Shown: positions 39,927 through 49,704, numbered from the stretch's first letter. The stretch is 64,000 bases of DNA from Lentisphaerota bacterium (GCA_018676675.1 JABHEG010000133.1:47986-111985); one strand, 5' to 3'. The notes: a model not told the origin generated them from the letters alone. Made by a program: numbers and translations.

Positions 39927-42080
39927 ATGGGAACATGGCACGTTCGCACACTGATGGTCGTCAGTTTCGCGCTCCTGGTGTGCTGTGGGTGTGCGTCCGT
40001 TCAGTTGCCCGACGGGAGCTGGCGGGACACGTTTGACTTCGAGACCACCGGTGCCTGGTCAACCGCTCCTGACTTGCTGTCTGAGTTCAAGGAAGAGGAG
40101 CTGTGGTGTTCCCGGACGACGACCGTCGCGGCGTTGGGCGGGGGATTGGTCCTGGATCACGAGCGGGTCAAGAGCGGCACTGCCTCTGGTCTGTGGGGTG
40201 ATCATCCGCGCTTCCCGACCGTGAGTACGGCCGATGTTCCACCGGACTGGAGTGGAGCCCGTTCTCTGGCTCTCTGGGTGGATTCAGAGGTGGCGACGGG
40301 ACAGACGGTGGTCGTGGCCGTGCTCTCTGACAACCCTGAGACACCGTGGCGGGATTTCCTGGTGTTTCCGTTCACTGTGGACTGGACGGGATGGCGTAGA
40401 CTGGCTCTGCCCTTTTCCCGGTTCGAACCTATGGGAGACCCCATGGGGTGGGTTGCCGTGCAAGGGGTCTACTTTTTCACCAAGGTCTACAACCTGCAGC
40501 CGAGTCCGTATACCGTCCTGCGGCTGGACGCCATGGTCCTCGAGGGCGGTGCACGGTTCGGCGGGACCACCCCCAACCCAACAATCTCTGACCTGACCGA
40601 GCGGCCGTGGCGGAGCAGCGTTCCTTCGGCTGTGCCTGGGCGAATCAACCATCCCTATCCCGAATTGCGGGCTGGGGCACCGGCCGAGCAGGGGATTACC
40701 TACGGGACCCACTTTCTCACTGAGCGGGCGCTGTTTGGTTACTGGCCCAGGTTCGAGCCCGGTCCGGTCAGCTTTTCTCCTGCAGGGAAGGCTATCATCC
40801 AGTACGGCGGAACGGTTCTCCAGAGCAAGACAAAGGGGGGGGAATGGGCCTGCCGGGACATTGCCGAGGATCTCCTTCTTCCCTACGCGCGGAAGACACT
40901 GGGATTCACCGAACTCAAGCTCGGCAACACAGGGCAGACCAATGAGACGGCTGTTCGCTTCGATGCGGATGGTGATGCTTACATGCTGTCGTTCGTGTCG
41001 GACCCAACCGGGAACTGGCGGACTCGACGGGGGCTTCTCCTGCACTCGCGCGATGCGATGCGCACGTGGACGGTCTACGAACTGCCCTACTACATGGGAC
41101 GGTTCGAGAAGTTCGTCGGTCACAACCCGGACTGCCTGAGGCGTCCGCCTGTCTTGCTTCTGAGCAAGTACCACGCCCCAACCAGCAATTACATCACCAT
41201 CCCCGAGAAGCAGGCGGACGGAACGCTGATCATTCCTGAGCCTGTCTTGATCGCCGACGATGCGTTGCCGTTTATCCCTCATTCGGGCGAGGCCAACCAG
41301 GCCATCACCCATGGCGACCAGGTGATCATCGTCTATGGCCGTATGACCATCCTCCCCGGTAAGGTCAAAGAGGACGGTGTTCCGGCCTTTGCCGTGGTCT
41401 ATGATGTTCGCACACGGGCTCTTTCGGAGCCGGCACTGATTGGATTTGGTGGCAAGAATGCCAAGGACAACCACAACTGGCCCGCCGTGGCACCCGACAG
41501 CCATGGCATTTTGCATGTGATTATCAACGGACACCATGATCCGTTCCGGTACACGCATTCGTTGCGGCCCTGGGACATCAGTGCCTGGGCCCCAACGGAG
41601 AGTGTGTCCAATGGCGTCACCTACGCGGGGCTCGTCTGTGACGATGAGGACACGCTGTACAGCGTCACGCGCATGGCGCACCCGGGATACGCGTTCCGCT
41701 TGTCACTCCATCGGAAGAAGGCGGGACGGCCCTGGGAGAAGGCCCGGCACCTGGTCATCCCCTTCAAGCGTTACTACAAGGTCTGGTTCCACAAACTGAC
41801 CATCGATCCGGTCACCCAGCGCCTTTTCCTGTTCTACTGGGCTCAGAGCCCCAGCGTCTGTCTCTTCCGAGACGAGTACCGAGCCTACATCGACATCTGG
41901 CCTGACCGTGAACAGGCTTTCCTCAGCGGCAAGAACGGGCCGGTCCTTCCGTTGGGAACGAACATGTCCAAAGGGGAACGGAAGTATCAGTTCTACGGGC
42001 CGCCTCCGAGTGAACCGACTATACTGCTGTCGGGGGACCGGGGAGAGACGTGGCGTTTGGCCGTTTCGAGTGATTTCTGA
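39927..42080 (+). CDS. Lipoprotein with galactose-binding-like domain and BNR_4-type beta-propeller
   Basis: A 717-residue protein; GGGAG eight bases before the ATG at 39927 and a lipoprotein signal (LLVCCGC) decide the start. Residues 25-205 look like a CIA30/galactose-binding beta-sandwich (RDTFDFETTGAW; WSGARSLALWVDSE). From about 260 a propeller follows, with NETAVRFDADGDAYMLSFVS, a TRRGLLLHSRDAMRTW blade, and a final GDRGETW near an Asp box. Such propellers occur in polysaccharide lyases and glycosidases, but no catalytic residue can be assigned. Likely surface-exposed. Its stop overlaps the mutY start by one base (TGATG), which couples a surface glycan protein to a DNA repair gene. Confidence 0.87.
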   Translation: MGTWHVRTLMVVSFALLVCCGCASVQLPDGSWRDTFDFETTGAWSTAPDLLSEFKEEELWCSRTTTVAALGGGLVLDHERVKSGTASGLWGDHPRFPTVSTADVPPDWSGARSLALWVDSEVATGQTVVVAVLSDNPETPWRDFLVFPFTVDWTGWRRLALPFSRFEPMGDPMGWVAVQGVYFFTKVYNLQPSPYTVLRLDAMVLEGGARFGGTTPNPTISDLTERPWRSSVPSAVPGRINHPYPELRAGAPAEQGITYGTHFLTERALFGYWPRFEPGPVSFSPAGKAIIQYGGTVLQSKTKGGEWACRDIAEDLLLPYARKTLGFTELKLGNTGQTNETAVRFDADGDAYMLSFVSDPTGNWRTRRGLLLHSRDAMRTWTVYELPYYMGRFEKFVGHNPDCLRRPPVLLLSKYHAPTSNYITIPEKQADGTLIIPEPVLIADDALPFIPHSGEANQAITHGDQVIIVYGRMTILPGKVKEDGVPAFAVVYDVRTRALSEPALIGFGGKNAKDNHNWPAVAPDSHGILHVIINGHHDPFRYTHSLRPWDISAWAPTESVSNGVTYAGLVCDDEDTLYSVTRMAHPGYAFRLSLHRKKAGRPWEKARHLVIPFKRYYKVWFHKLTIDPVTQRLFLFYWAQSPSVCLFRDEYRAYIDIWPDREQAFLSGKNGPVLPLGTNMSKGERKYQFYGPPPSEPTILLSGDRGETWRLAVSSDF

Positions 42081-43192
42081 TGACTCGATCGAACAGTACT
42101 GAATTCCCCCACTGGCCCGAGCGCTTGCTTGCGTGGTATGCCGCGCACAGACGTGTGTTGCCTTGGCGGGAGGATCCCCGACCCTATCACGTCTGGATCA
42201 GCGAGATGATGCTGCAGCAGACGCAGGGGAAGACCGTTCTCCCTTACTTCGACCGTTTCATCCGGGCATTCCCGACCGTTGAAGCATTTGCTGCCGCAGA
42301 CTTGCAGACGGTCCTGAAGCTGTGGGAAGGGCTCGGCTATTACGCTCGTGTTCGCAACATGCACAAGGCGGCTCAGGTGGTGGTCTCTGACTGGAATGGA
42401 GAGCTTCCGGCTGACTACATCGCCCTGCAGACGTTGCCCGGGGTGGGGCCCTACACGGCGGCTGCGATCACAAGCATTGCCTTCAACCAGCCCCATCCTG
42501 TTGTGGATGGCAATGTGTTGCGTGTGTTTGCTCGATTCTGGGGCGTGGATGATGATATCCGCGGCACCAAAGTCCAGACATCGTTCGTTGATCGCCTGAC
42601 GCCAGTCATCGAGCCGGTGCAGGATCGATCAGCATTCAACCAGGCGGTCATGGAGTTGGGGGCGCTCGTGTGCGGGCCGAGACGGGCTGAGTGCGACGCC
42701 TGTCCCCTTCGGCCGGAGTGTGTTGCCCGGCGGACCGATCGTGTTGGCGAACTGCCTTTCAAGTCTCCGAGCAAACCTGTTCCACACTACGACATCGCGG
42801 TTGCGGTCATCCTCGATCAGGGAAACGTGCTCATTGCCCGTCGGGAGGAGAGTAAGATGTTGGGGGGGCTGTGGGAGTTCCCTGGTGGGAAACAGGAATC
42901 CGGGGAGGCGCTGGCAGGAACGGCTGTGCGCGAGACGCGTGAAGAGACCGGCCTGGATGTTGAGATTGTGACGACGTTGTGTACCGTGAAGCATGCCTAC
43001 AGCCACTTCCGTATCACCCTGACTGCGTTCGTGTGCACGGTCCGCGGTGGTACGTTGTGCATTCCACGCCCCTTCGCGTGGGTGGGCCTGGACGAGCTGG
43101 ATCGATACCCATTCCCAAAGGCAAACACGCGTGTGATTGCCGCCTTGCTGGCGTGGGATGCGAAAAAGGAGACTGGGGCGGGATGGCGTTGA
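42080..43192 (+). CDS. mutY: A/G-specific adenine glycosylase MutY
   Basis: A 370-residue DNA repair glycosylase that removes adenine mispaired with 8-oxoguanine. Catalytic Glu42 lies in EMMLQQTQ, the helix-hairpin-helix is LPGVGPYTAAAI (119-130), and Asp143 lies in VVDGNVLRV. The iron-sulfur cluster is C198-x6-C205-x2-C208-x5-C214. A C-terminal NUDIX-like 8-oxoG recognition domain keeps the full G-x5-E-x7-REUxEExGU box (starting near residue 272), which MutY proteins often lose. Length is normal. It is the only clear housekeeping gene in the window, and overlaps the upstream lipoprotein stop by one base. Confidence 0.97.
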   Translation: MTRSNSTEFPHWPERLLAWYAAHRRVLPWREDPRPYHVWISEMMLQQTQGKTVLPYFDRFIRAFPTVEAFAAADLQTVLKLWEGLGYYARVRNMHKAAQVVVSDWNGELPADYIALQTLPGVGPYTAAAITSIAFNQPHPVVDGNVLRVFARFWGVDDDIRGTKVQTSFVDRLTPVIEPVQDRSAFNQAVMELGALVCGPRRAECDACPLRPECVARRTDRVGELPFKSPSKPVPHYDIAVAVILDQGNVLIARREESKMLGGLWEFPGGKQESGEALAGTAVRETREETGLDVEIVTTLCTVKHAYSHFRITLTAFVCTVRGGTLCIPRPFAWVGLDELDRYPFPKANTRVIAALLAWDAKKETGAGWR

Positions 43193-43202
43193 GTTACGCA
43201 GG

Positions 43203-43311
43203 GAGAACGGCACATCGCTGCGCTACGTGCCTTACTACGAGCGGCGCGCTTCTGGTGACCGAATTCGTTCGTAGTTAGCCACGTAGGCCTTGCCGGAGTG
43301 GCGTTCTTCGG
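43203..43311 (+). repeat. REP-like palindromic element, copy B (full length)
   Basis: The left arm near 43221-43242 (CGCTACGTGCCTTACTACGA) pairs with the right arm near 43266-43288 (TCGTAGTTAGCCACGTAGG), giving a long imperfect hairpin directly after mutY. Copy A in reverse orientation is at 3951-4053, and the left half recurs at 52229-52273. It may act as mRNA 3' stabiliser or terminator for mutY, or be a mobile extragenic palindrome. Confidence 0.85.
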
Positions 43312-43385
43312 TCTTCACACATCGCGCTTCCGGAGCGCTGACTCTACGCCATTTGCACTAAACCAACTGACAACGAGGTATTCTG

Positions 43386-45887
43386 ATGTTGTTCCGAGAA
43401 TGGTCTTCCCGACTGCTTGTCATGGTCGGGGCGGGGTTGGTGTTCTCCTGGGGCGGGGGGGCCTGGGGCGTTGAGTGGACCAGTCTTTTGACATATCTCC
43501 CGCAAGACCCAGTTCTGGACGGGACCGTCGACTACCGGGAGCAACTCAACCTTGCCCTGGCGGAGAATGTCTGTGTTCTGATCCCCGGGAGTCTCAATGC
43601 TGAGAAGCCGCATATCTACGGGGCCACCACCGGGGTGCAGATCCCGGCGGGGCACACGTTGCGGTCGGAAGCCAACGCCGTTCTGAAGCGTCTGCCGTCG
43701 AAGGGACAGCTTGTGCACATCGGTAAGAGCAGCCGCGTGGTTGGCGTCACGGTCGATGGGAACAAGTATGGCCATTGGCCGGAGTTCCGGGAGTTGGGGA
43801 AATCGGACTCTGCCTTTCTCCTGCGAGGGCGGTGTGTGGTCGAGTCATGCGTTGCCTACGATGTGCCCGGCATTGCGTTCCAGTGCTATTCAGATCACAA
43901 TCTCATCCGGGACTGCACCGCGCGGAACTGTGGCTACATCGACTTGCGATTCAACGCGGATTATTACCAGGGCAAATGGGACCGGTGGTCCGGAGACGGG
44001 TTCTACGTCCGGGGCCATCACAACGTGGTCATCAACTGCGAGGCACACGATTGTTTCCGCTGGGCCTTCACGACATGTCACGACAACGCGGGGCTTGCGA
44101 CCTACATCAACTGCCGGGGTTACGCGCACAACTGGAAGCCTTACGGGTTCATCGATATCGAGGGGTGCGATGGTGGTGGGACAACGATGGTAAACTGTGT
44201 GGGCACGTTCGGATCGATCGCCATATCCACGAGCGACACGAAGACCTATGGCTGTGAGGCGAGTCAGATTCATGTCTACAATGCTGACAACGTCGAGATT
44301 GTGGGCTGTACCACACATGGCGGCGGGATCGGGATCGGAGGCTGGTCGTCGGTCAAGAACAGCACCGTCCGCGGTGGGGATAATCCCGTTGTTATTGGTA
44401 ACACGATCAACAAATACGGTCCCACTCCCGGCATCAGCGGCGTGTCGGACTGGTCCTTCAGTGTGTTCTCCTCTGACGGCAAAGGTATGGTTGCCAGGAA
44501 CGTGCTGAATGAGTACGATGGTCCCGAGGGCAGAGGGCCCGGTATGAAGCTCGACAGCGTTTCGTCTCACGACAACGTGGTCCATTACGGGACGTCGCAC
44601 GTTCCCGAGGGGGTGTTGAGTGCCAAACCGGAGAAGACGCCCCAGTTGAGGCTCCGGCTCAGGGAGCGTTTGCTGCAGACCTTTGCTGCAGGTGTGCCTG
44701 GGATGGCGCGTGAGCTTGGCCTTGACCGCAAAGTGACCAACGTGACGGTGGTCAACCCCGCTGCGCTTTTCATCAAGGACCTGGAACAAGTTGGAGAGGA
44801 TCGAGATTGGCACGTCCCGCAGCGACGTCCCGCTGCGGACATGTTGCTCCCGATTCGCCTGGGGGAACACTGGGATAAGCAGCATGGACAGTATCACGGA
44901 CACGCGTGGTACTTCGCAACCGTGGAACTGGATCAGGACCACCGCTTCATTGCGGATCGCGCACATCTGCTTTTCGCAGGCGTCGATTCGGACTGCCGTG
45001 TCTTCCTTAACGGCACGTTCATCGGTGAGCACAGTGGCTGGAATGAGCCTTTCCTGCTTGACGTCCCGATGGATGTGCTGCGCTGGGAGGATCAGGGCAC
45101 CAATGCCCTGGCCGTCCACGTCTGGACACCGGCTGGTCTGGGCGGTGTCTACGGCCATGTCGCAGCTGTGCTTAGCCAGAAAGGAGAACCGCAGCCCCTG
45201 CCGACAAAGGACGCTCAACCGGAGCCGACGCGTCCTGAAATGGCTGCCGATGCCTCGTCGTTCGCGGCTGACTTTTCGGGTGACTCCGGCGATCTGGGGA
45301 CCATTCACATGGCCAAACGAGCCGCGTTTTCCGGCAAGAATTCCCCGTACGCGGACGCTCGACTCCAGCTCCGCGGCGGCGCGTATGCATTGACACGGCA
45401 GAGCTTCGGCCCGGGGACGTACCACGTGCGTTTCGTTCTCAACGAGTCCCACGAGAAATTTCAGTACCACAAGACCAGTGTCGCCTTCTACATGCAGGCG
45501 CCGGACACGTTGCCCGGCAGGAACGATACGGCCAACCTGCACGAACATCTATCCCTGACCTGGCGGAGCGGCCAAGTGACTCTCGAGTACCAGCCGCCGC
45601 CGGCTGATGACGGCAAGCCTGCGCCCAGAGAGACGCTTGGCGTGCGCCAGATTCCCGGGCCAGACTCCTCGGCGGTTCAGCGCAAGGACCAGGCCCTCGA
45701 CCTCACACTGGTTGTTCCGGAGCCGGGTGGGGAGCTACTCGTCTACCTGGGCACGGACAAGGCTGACGGCGAATCCACGTGCAGGTTTGCCATGCCCGAA
45801 CACCCCACGGCCGGCAGTTTCGGGGTCGTCAATCACAAGTGGTACTCGTATGTTTACGTGGGGCGTTTGGCACATGTGAAGCCCTGA
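43386..45887 (+). CDS. Secreted right-handed parallel beta-helix protein with jelly-roll C-terminus
   Basis: An 833-residue protein with a signal peptide (MLFREWSSRLLVMVGAGLVFSWGGGAWG); GAGG lies about eight bases before the ATG. Residues 65-400 have the short repeating turns of a pectate-lyase-like beta-helix: VVGVTVDGNKYGHW, SCVAYDVPGIAFQC, NLIRDCTARNCG, NVVINCEAHDCFRWAF, and a NVEIVGCTTHGGGIGIGG run. Residues 470-590 resemble the GH2 sugar-binding jelly roll (AHLLFAGVDSDCRVFLNGTFIGE in pieces), and the last 200 look like a concanavalin-type sandwich. Beta-helix enzymes cut acidic polysaccharides, but no catalytic set is identifiable. It begins a run of three same-strand exported or sugar-binding genes. 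Confidence 0.88.
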   Translation: MLFREWSSRLLVMVGAGLVFSWGGGAWGVEWTSLLTYLPQDPVLDGTVDYREQLNLALAENVCVLIPGSLNAEKPHIYGATTGVQIPAGHTLRSEANAVLKRLPSKGQLVHIGKSSRVVGVTVDGNKYGHWPEFRELGKSDSAFLLRGRCVVESCVAYDVPGIAFQCYSDHNLIRDCTARNCGYIDLRFNADYYQGKWDRWSGDGFYVRGHHNVVINCEAHDCFRWAFTTCHDNAGLATYINCRGYAHNWKPYGFIDIEGCDGGGTTMVNCVGTFGSIAISTSDTKTYGCEASQIHVYNADNVEIVGCTTHGGGIGIGGWSSVKNSTVRGGDNPVVIGNTINKYGPTPGISGVSDWSFSVFSSDGKGMVARNVLNEYDGPEGRGPGMKLDSVSSHDNVVHYGTSHVPEGVLSAKPEKTPQLRLRLRERLLQTFAAGVPGMARELGLDRKVTNVTVVNPAALFIKDLEQVGEDRDWHVPQRRPAADMLLPIRLGEHWDKQHGQYHGHAWYFATVELDQDHRFIADRAHLLFAGVDSDCRVFLNGTFIGEHSGWNEPFLLDVPMDVLRWEDQGTNALAVHVWTPAGLGGVYGHVAAVLSQKGEPQPLPTKDAQPEPTRPEMAADASSFAADFSGDSGDLGTIHMAKRAAFSGKNSPYADARLQLRGGAYALTRQSFGPGTYHVRFVLNESHEKFQYHKTSVAFYMQAPDTLPGRNDTANLHEHLSLTWRSGQVTLEYQPPPADDGKPAPRETLGVRQIPGPDSSAVQRKDQALDLTLVVPEPGGELLVYLGTDKADGESTCRFAMPEHPTAGSFGVVNHKWYSYVYVGRLAHVKP

Positions 45888-45922
45888 GAAGAGCCGACAT
45901 TCATGTCTTCAGGAGAGAGTAA

Positions 45923-48514
45923 ATGAGACCCGATGGTGTAGGGACTGTTCGTCTCAGTGTTGTCTTGACCTTGGCACTTGCCGTTGGCGTTGTTACGCAT
46001 GCGGCCGGGACTCCGGGGGATCGTGTCAAGGGCTTCTTTGACCGGCATCGGCGGGAAGCACGCATTGCGGGAAGCGCGCGCCTGGCGGCCGCAGGCAAGG
46101 CCCGTTTTGACATCGTCGTTCCAGCCCAGGCTCCACCTGCCTTGCGTTTTGCCGGGGAGGAGCTGAAACGCTATCTGGACCGCATCACAGGCGCGGCCTT
46201 CCGGATCGTTGAGAAGCCGGGGGCCGTGCCGGCCATCGTTCTGGGAGACGGTCCTCAGCTGCGCCAAGCGGGGGTCGAGGTCGTGAATCTGGCTCGCGAT
46301 GGCTTTGCCGTTCGCGTTCACCCGGAACTGGTTCTTATCGCCGGGCATGATGAACCGGGGACCAAAGGGCAGATCCTCTTCCAGACCCACGGGAAATCGT
46401 CCAGAGATCGTGCCCTAACCAACGACGCGGCATGGGACTTCGAGCGCGGGACGCTGAATGGTGTCTACCAGTTTCTGGAACGCTGCGGCTGTCGCTGGTT
46501 CCTTCCCGGCCCCAAAGGCGAAGTCGTCCCCGAGACTCCGGCCCTCGGGGTCGCCTGTTACGAGTTGACCGCCGAACCCGCCTTTGCTCTGCGCGTGTTT
46601 GGGCAGACGCATTGGCGTCGCGCGGCGCAGCGGCACGTGCCCATCCAGGATCTCCTCAGCAAGGAGATTGCCCAGCTCAAGATGAATGCCTTGGCCAACC
46701 GGTGGTGGCTCGTACGCAACCGGGCATCCTCAGAGTGGTTCGCTTTTAACCATCGTCCGCCCAGAACACGCTGGGAGGACCGTTTCGGGGCGAGCAATCC
46801 CGAGTTCTTTGCTGTACTCCCCGACGGCACGCGTGACCTCGGTGGTAACACATCTCGTCGCCACACCGGACACCTGTGTTACTCAGAGCGGGGTGTCTTT
46901 CGGGAAACCGTCGCGGACGTCGAGGCCTATTTTGCGGGGAAAACAGCCGGCGACCGAGGAATTCCTGAGAAGTACTGGACCTCGGGAGGCGCGAACCAGG
47001 GGTGGGCAGCCAATGCCTGCTATGGGGACACCGTCTCGATGCTCCCGCATGACGGTTTCAGAGGGTGTCGCTGCGACATGTGCATGGCGAAAACGGCCAC
47101 CAAAGGAACGCGCTGGGAGAAGCACTCCAATCTGGTCTGGCCCTTTGTGGCCCAAGTTGCCGGGAAGGTCGGGGCATCCTATCCTGAGAAGCTGATCATC
47201 TGCCTGGCCTACTCCAGCTATTCCGTCGTGCCTGATGGTCTTGATCTCCCCAACAACGTCATTGTCGGTGTCTGCCCCTACAGGCTCAACAAGATCTACA
47301 ACATTGTCGACAAGGCCTCCTACACGGAGCTCTTTGGTCTGGTCGAGCAGCTCAGCCATGCAAACGACATGCCCTTGCTGTTCTGGTTCCATCATCTTTA
47401 TCGGCTCGGTATGCGCCAAGCCAGTTCCTATGGCGTACCCATGCTCCTCCCGCATTTCTTCAAACAGTTCATCCCGGACTTGGCCAAATACGGTCGCCTC
47501 TTCTTTTGCGAGATGGACCACGACAGCATCATGCTCGAGCATCTAAACCGGTACGTGGTGATGCGCCTGCTCTTCTCGCCTGAGGCCGATGTAGATGCGA
47601 TCCTCGCGGACTATGCAACCGCGTTCTATGGGCCCGCAGCCCCTCACATTGCCCCCTTGCTGGAGACCATCGAGAGGAACAGCGTGAAGATCGCGGCCAC
47701 GGGGGCAGATCGGCACGAAATCTGGAAGCAGATCTACAATGAGGAGACGATGGCATCCTTTGCTGCCGCCGGGAGGAAGGCCGCGGCCGCTGCGGAAGGC
47801 ACGGCCCACAGCAACGCCGTCCAGCTCTTCAATACCTTCGTCATTGGGCACCTCAAGGCCGGGCGTTACCGCTATGTCGGCCAGTTCAACGACAAGGAGA
47901 AACAGCGCGTGGCCACGCTCTCTGTGCCCCGTGCGGCCGCCGTTCCAGTCCTCGATGGTAAGCTCAACGAACCATGCTGGGAAACGGCGGCGACACGGCC
48001 TCTGGTCACCAATATTGACGGCAAGCCGACCACCTGGCTGACGACGGCTAAAGTGACCCGGACCGATGACCGGATCTACTGCGCGTTTGTTTGCACAGAC
48101 CCCCGCCTGCAGCAGGACGGTCAGCGGGAGATGATCCTGAAGGAAGACTACGTGGAGGTCTTCTTCGACCAGAATCCGGCGGACGACGTGTTCCATCAGG
48201 TGTTGATTTACCCGGCCGGCCGGGTTCTTGACTTTAGCTGCAATCGCCGCACGCGGAAGAACGACAGCAACTGGTCTTCGAAGGCGGGGTTCGGGATCAG
48301 TGTGGATGGTGAGTGCTGGACGATCGAGATCGCAGTCCCGATCGCAGCGGTTGGCGGGGGAGGCGCCGCTCTCAAAGGTCAGGTGTGGGGTGCCAATTTC
48401 TGTCGCACGATCCTCAATCCCCCCGTCTCGAATGACAAATTCAGCAGCTCGAGCCCCTTCATGATGGGATCATTTCGACAGCCTGACCTGTTCAGCAAGT
48501 TGGTCTTCGAGTAG
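45923..48514 (+). CDS. Secreted DUF4838 protein with C-terminal CBM9-like domain
   Basis: An 863-residue protein with a signal peptide (to about AAG at residue 29). Residues 60-210 resemble the GH20-type N-terminal domain (FAGEELKRYLDRITGAAF; LNGVYQFLERCGCRWFLPG). The DUF4838 core (about 290-560) contains a Cys pair in HDGFRGCRCDMCMAKT and LPLLPHFF-like and YVVMRLLFSPEADVDAIL segments. The C-terminal 190 residues (PVLDGKLNEPCWETA; EDYVEVFFDQNP; WTIEIAVPIAAVG) form a CBM9-like carbohydrate-binding module. DUF4838 proteins are frequent in polysaccharide loci of Planctomycetota and Lentisphaerota and are thought to be glycosidase-like. It starts 35 bp after the beta-helix gene, so one operon is likely. 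Confidence 0.9.
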   Translation: MRPDGVGTVRLSVVLTLALAVGVVTHAAGTPGDRVKGFFDRHRREARIAGSARLAAAGKARFDIVVPAQAPPALRFAGEELKRYLDRITGAAFRIVEKPGAVPAIVLGDGPQLRQAGVEVVNLARDGFAVRVHPELVLIAGHDEPGTKGQILFQTHGKSSRDRALTNDAAWDFERGTLNGVYQFLERCGCRWFLPGPKGEVVPETPALGVACYELTAEPAFALRVFGQTHWRRAAQRHVPIQDLLSKEIAQLKMNALANRWWLVRNRASSEWFAFNHRPPRTRWEDRFGASNPEFFAVLPDGTRDLGGNTSRRHTGHLCYSERGVFRETVADVEAYFAGKTAGDRGIPEKYWTSGGANQGWAANACYGDTVSMLPHDGFRGCRCDMCMAKTATKGTRWEKHSNLVWPFVAQVAGKVGASYPEKLIICLAYSSYSVVPDGLDLPNNVIVGVCPYRLNKIYNIVDKASYTELFGLVEQLSHANDMPLLFWFHHLYRLGMRQASSYGVPMLLPHFFKQFIPDLAKYGRLFFCEMDHDSIMLEHLNRYVVMRLLFSPEADVDAILADYATAFYGPAAPHIAPLLETIERNSVKIAATGADRHEIWKQIYNEETMASFAAAGRKAAAAAEGTAHSNAVQLFNTFVIGHLKAGRYRYVGQFNDKEKQRVATLSVPRAAAVPVLDGKLNEPCWETAATRPLVTNIDGKPTTWLTTAKVTRTDDRIYCAFVCTDPRLQQDGQREMILKEDYVEVFFDQNPADDVFHQVLIYPAGRVLDFSCNRRTRKNDSNWSSKAGFGISVDGECWTIEIAVPIAAVGGGGAALKGQVWGANFCRTILNPPVSNDKFSSSSPFMMGSFRQPDLFSKLVFE

Positions 48515-48530
48515 AGAGGGAGGCCTCGTC

Positions 48531-48565
48531 TTCAATGTGGGAGCGGGGGCCATCCCGCGATTGTC
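48531..48565 (+). repeat. GGGAGCGGGGGCCATCCCGC repeat upstream of a propeller gene
   Basis: One unit of the GGGAGCGGGTGCCATCCCGC family, flanked by TTCAATGTG and TCCTCAATG, lies 30 bp before the start of the next gene. It has a GCGGG/CCCGC stem and could affect transcription or translation between the DUF4838 and propeller genes. Confidence 0.75.
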
Positions 48566-48594
48566 CTCAATGGAGGAAAGAAGGAGTACAATCA

Positions 48595-49704
48595 ATGGAA
48601 CGGACCGAGGCGACTGTTCTTGATCATGGATGTCTTTTCGACAATCCCCTGTCGCATGTGTGCAGTCGCCACGGCTATTTTCCCGGAATGACGGTTCTCC
48701 CCGACGGAGAACTGCTGGCGATCTTTATGCTCGGGGAAGCGTTCGAAGCGCCAAATCTGCGACCACACGTCACGCGTTCGACTGATCAGGGACACACCTG
48801 GACTGACCCCGAACCGATCGGGGAAGCCGCCGTCAACGGCGTTCCGGTCAACGATGCTGTGAAACCACTGGCTCTCACAGACGTCGACGTCGTCGCCGCA
48901 GGATACCGGATGTACCGCGATCACCCGATGGTCGGCATCGGCAACCCCGAAACTGACGGTGTTGAGCGGTCTGCGACCGTGGTTGTGCGTTCCAGTGATA
49001 GGGGACAGAGCTGGACTTCCGCCGCCGAACTCGATCTCGGCCTTTCAAGCGGGCTTGAGAACTCCGGGCCACCAGTGTTATTGTCCGACGGCTCGATCAT
49101 CTGCGGTGGACCCCCTATGCCCCTCTGGGACGGCACCAAACCGGACGGGGTCGACGGAAGGCTCATCCGCAGCACCGATGGCGGCCGGACTTGGACCGCT
49201 CACGGTGTCTACTTTGCCGTGGCCAATCGACTCATCACCCCCTACGAAAGCCGGCTCTGTGAACTCGGCCCGGGGCGTATCATGGCCATCGTCTGGGCCT
49301 TCGATCTGGACGCCGGATGCAGTCTGACCAACCATGTCAGCTTTTCTGAAGATAACGGCCGAACCTGGACGATCCCGCTGGATACCGGTGTGCCGGGACA
49401 GGCGTCGAACCTGTTGCGCCTGGACGACAACACCGTTCTCAGTGTGCACTGTCAGCGGGAAACCGGCGATATCGGCCTGTTCGTGCGTGTGGTTGATGTC
49501 ACGGGCAACAGCTGGCGCGAACTGACACGACAGAGCGTCTGGGATCGGGCCACAGGCTTGGCCGTGAGTGGCTATGGCAGCATGTCAGGCATCCGCTTCG
49601 GTCAGCCCAGCATCACCCGCTTGTCCAACGACGAACTGCTCGTTGCACACTGGGCCGTTGAGAATGGCCAGGGACGCATCTTGACCCATCGGCTTGCCCT
49701 ATGA
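48595..49704 (+). CDS. Asp-box beta-propeller, sialidase-like, second copy type
   Basis: A 369-residue six-bladed propeller without signal peptide. Asp boxes are STDQGHTW, SSDRGQSW, STDGGRTW and SEDNGRTW. The start at 48595 is preferred because AAGGAG lies about nine bases upstream and the longer frame would read through the intergenic repeat. As in the 22255 gene the first blade lacks the RIP Arg of true sialidases (GYFPGMTVLPDGELLAIF). It differs clearly from that protein in sequence, so the two are distant relatives. Last of the beta-helix/DUF4838 run. Confidence 0.88.
   Translation: MERTEATVLDHGCLFDNPLSHVCSRHGYFPGMTVLPDGELLAIFMLGEAFEAPNLRPHVTRSTDQGHTWTDPEPIGEAAVNGVPVNDAVKPLALTDVDVVAAGYRMYRDHPMVGIGNPETDGVERSATVVVRSSDRGQSWTSAAELDLGLSSGLENSGPPVLLSDGSIICGGPPMPLWDGTKPDGVDGRLIRSTDGGRTWTAHGVYFAVANRLITPYESRLCELGPGRIMAIVWAFDLDAGCSLTNHVSFSEDNGRTWTIPLDTGVPGQASNLLRLDDNTVLSVHCQRETGDIGLFVRVVDVTGNSWRELTRQSVWDRATGLAVSGYGSMSGIRFGQPSITRLSNDELLVAHWAVENGQGRILTHRLAL

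Noticed and set aside
43890..45548. 552-codon open frame on the minus strand opposite the beta-helix gene
   Set aside because: High-GC shadow of the plus-strand gene; its translation has no domain, signal or low-complexity pattern of a real protein, while the plus strand has clear beta-helix repeats.
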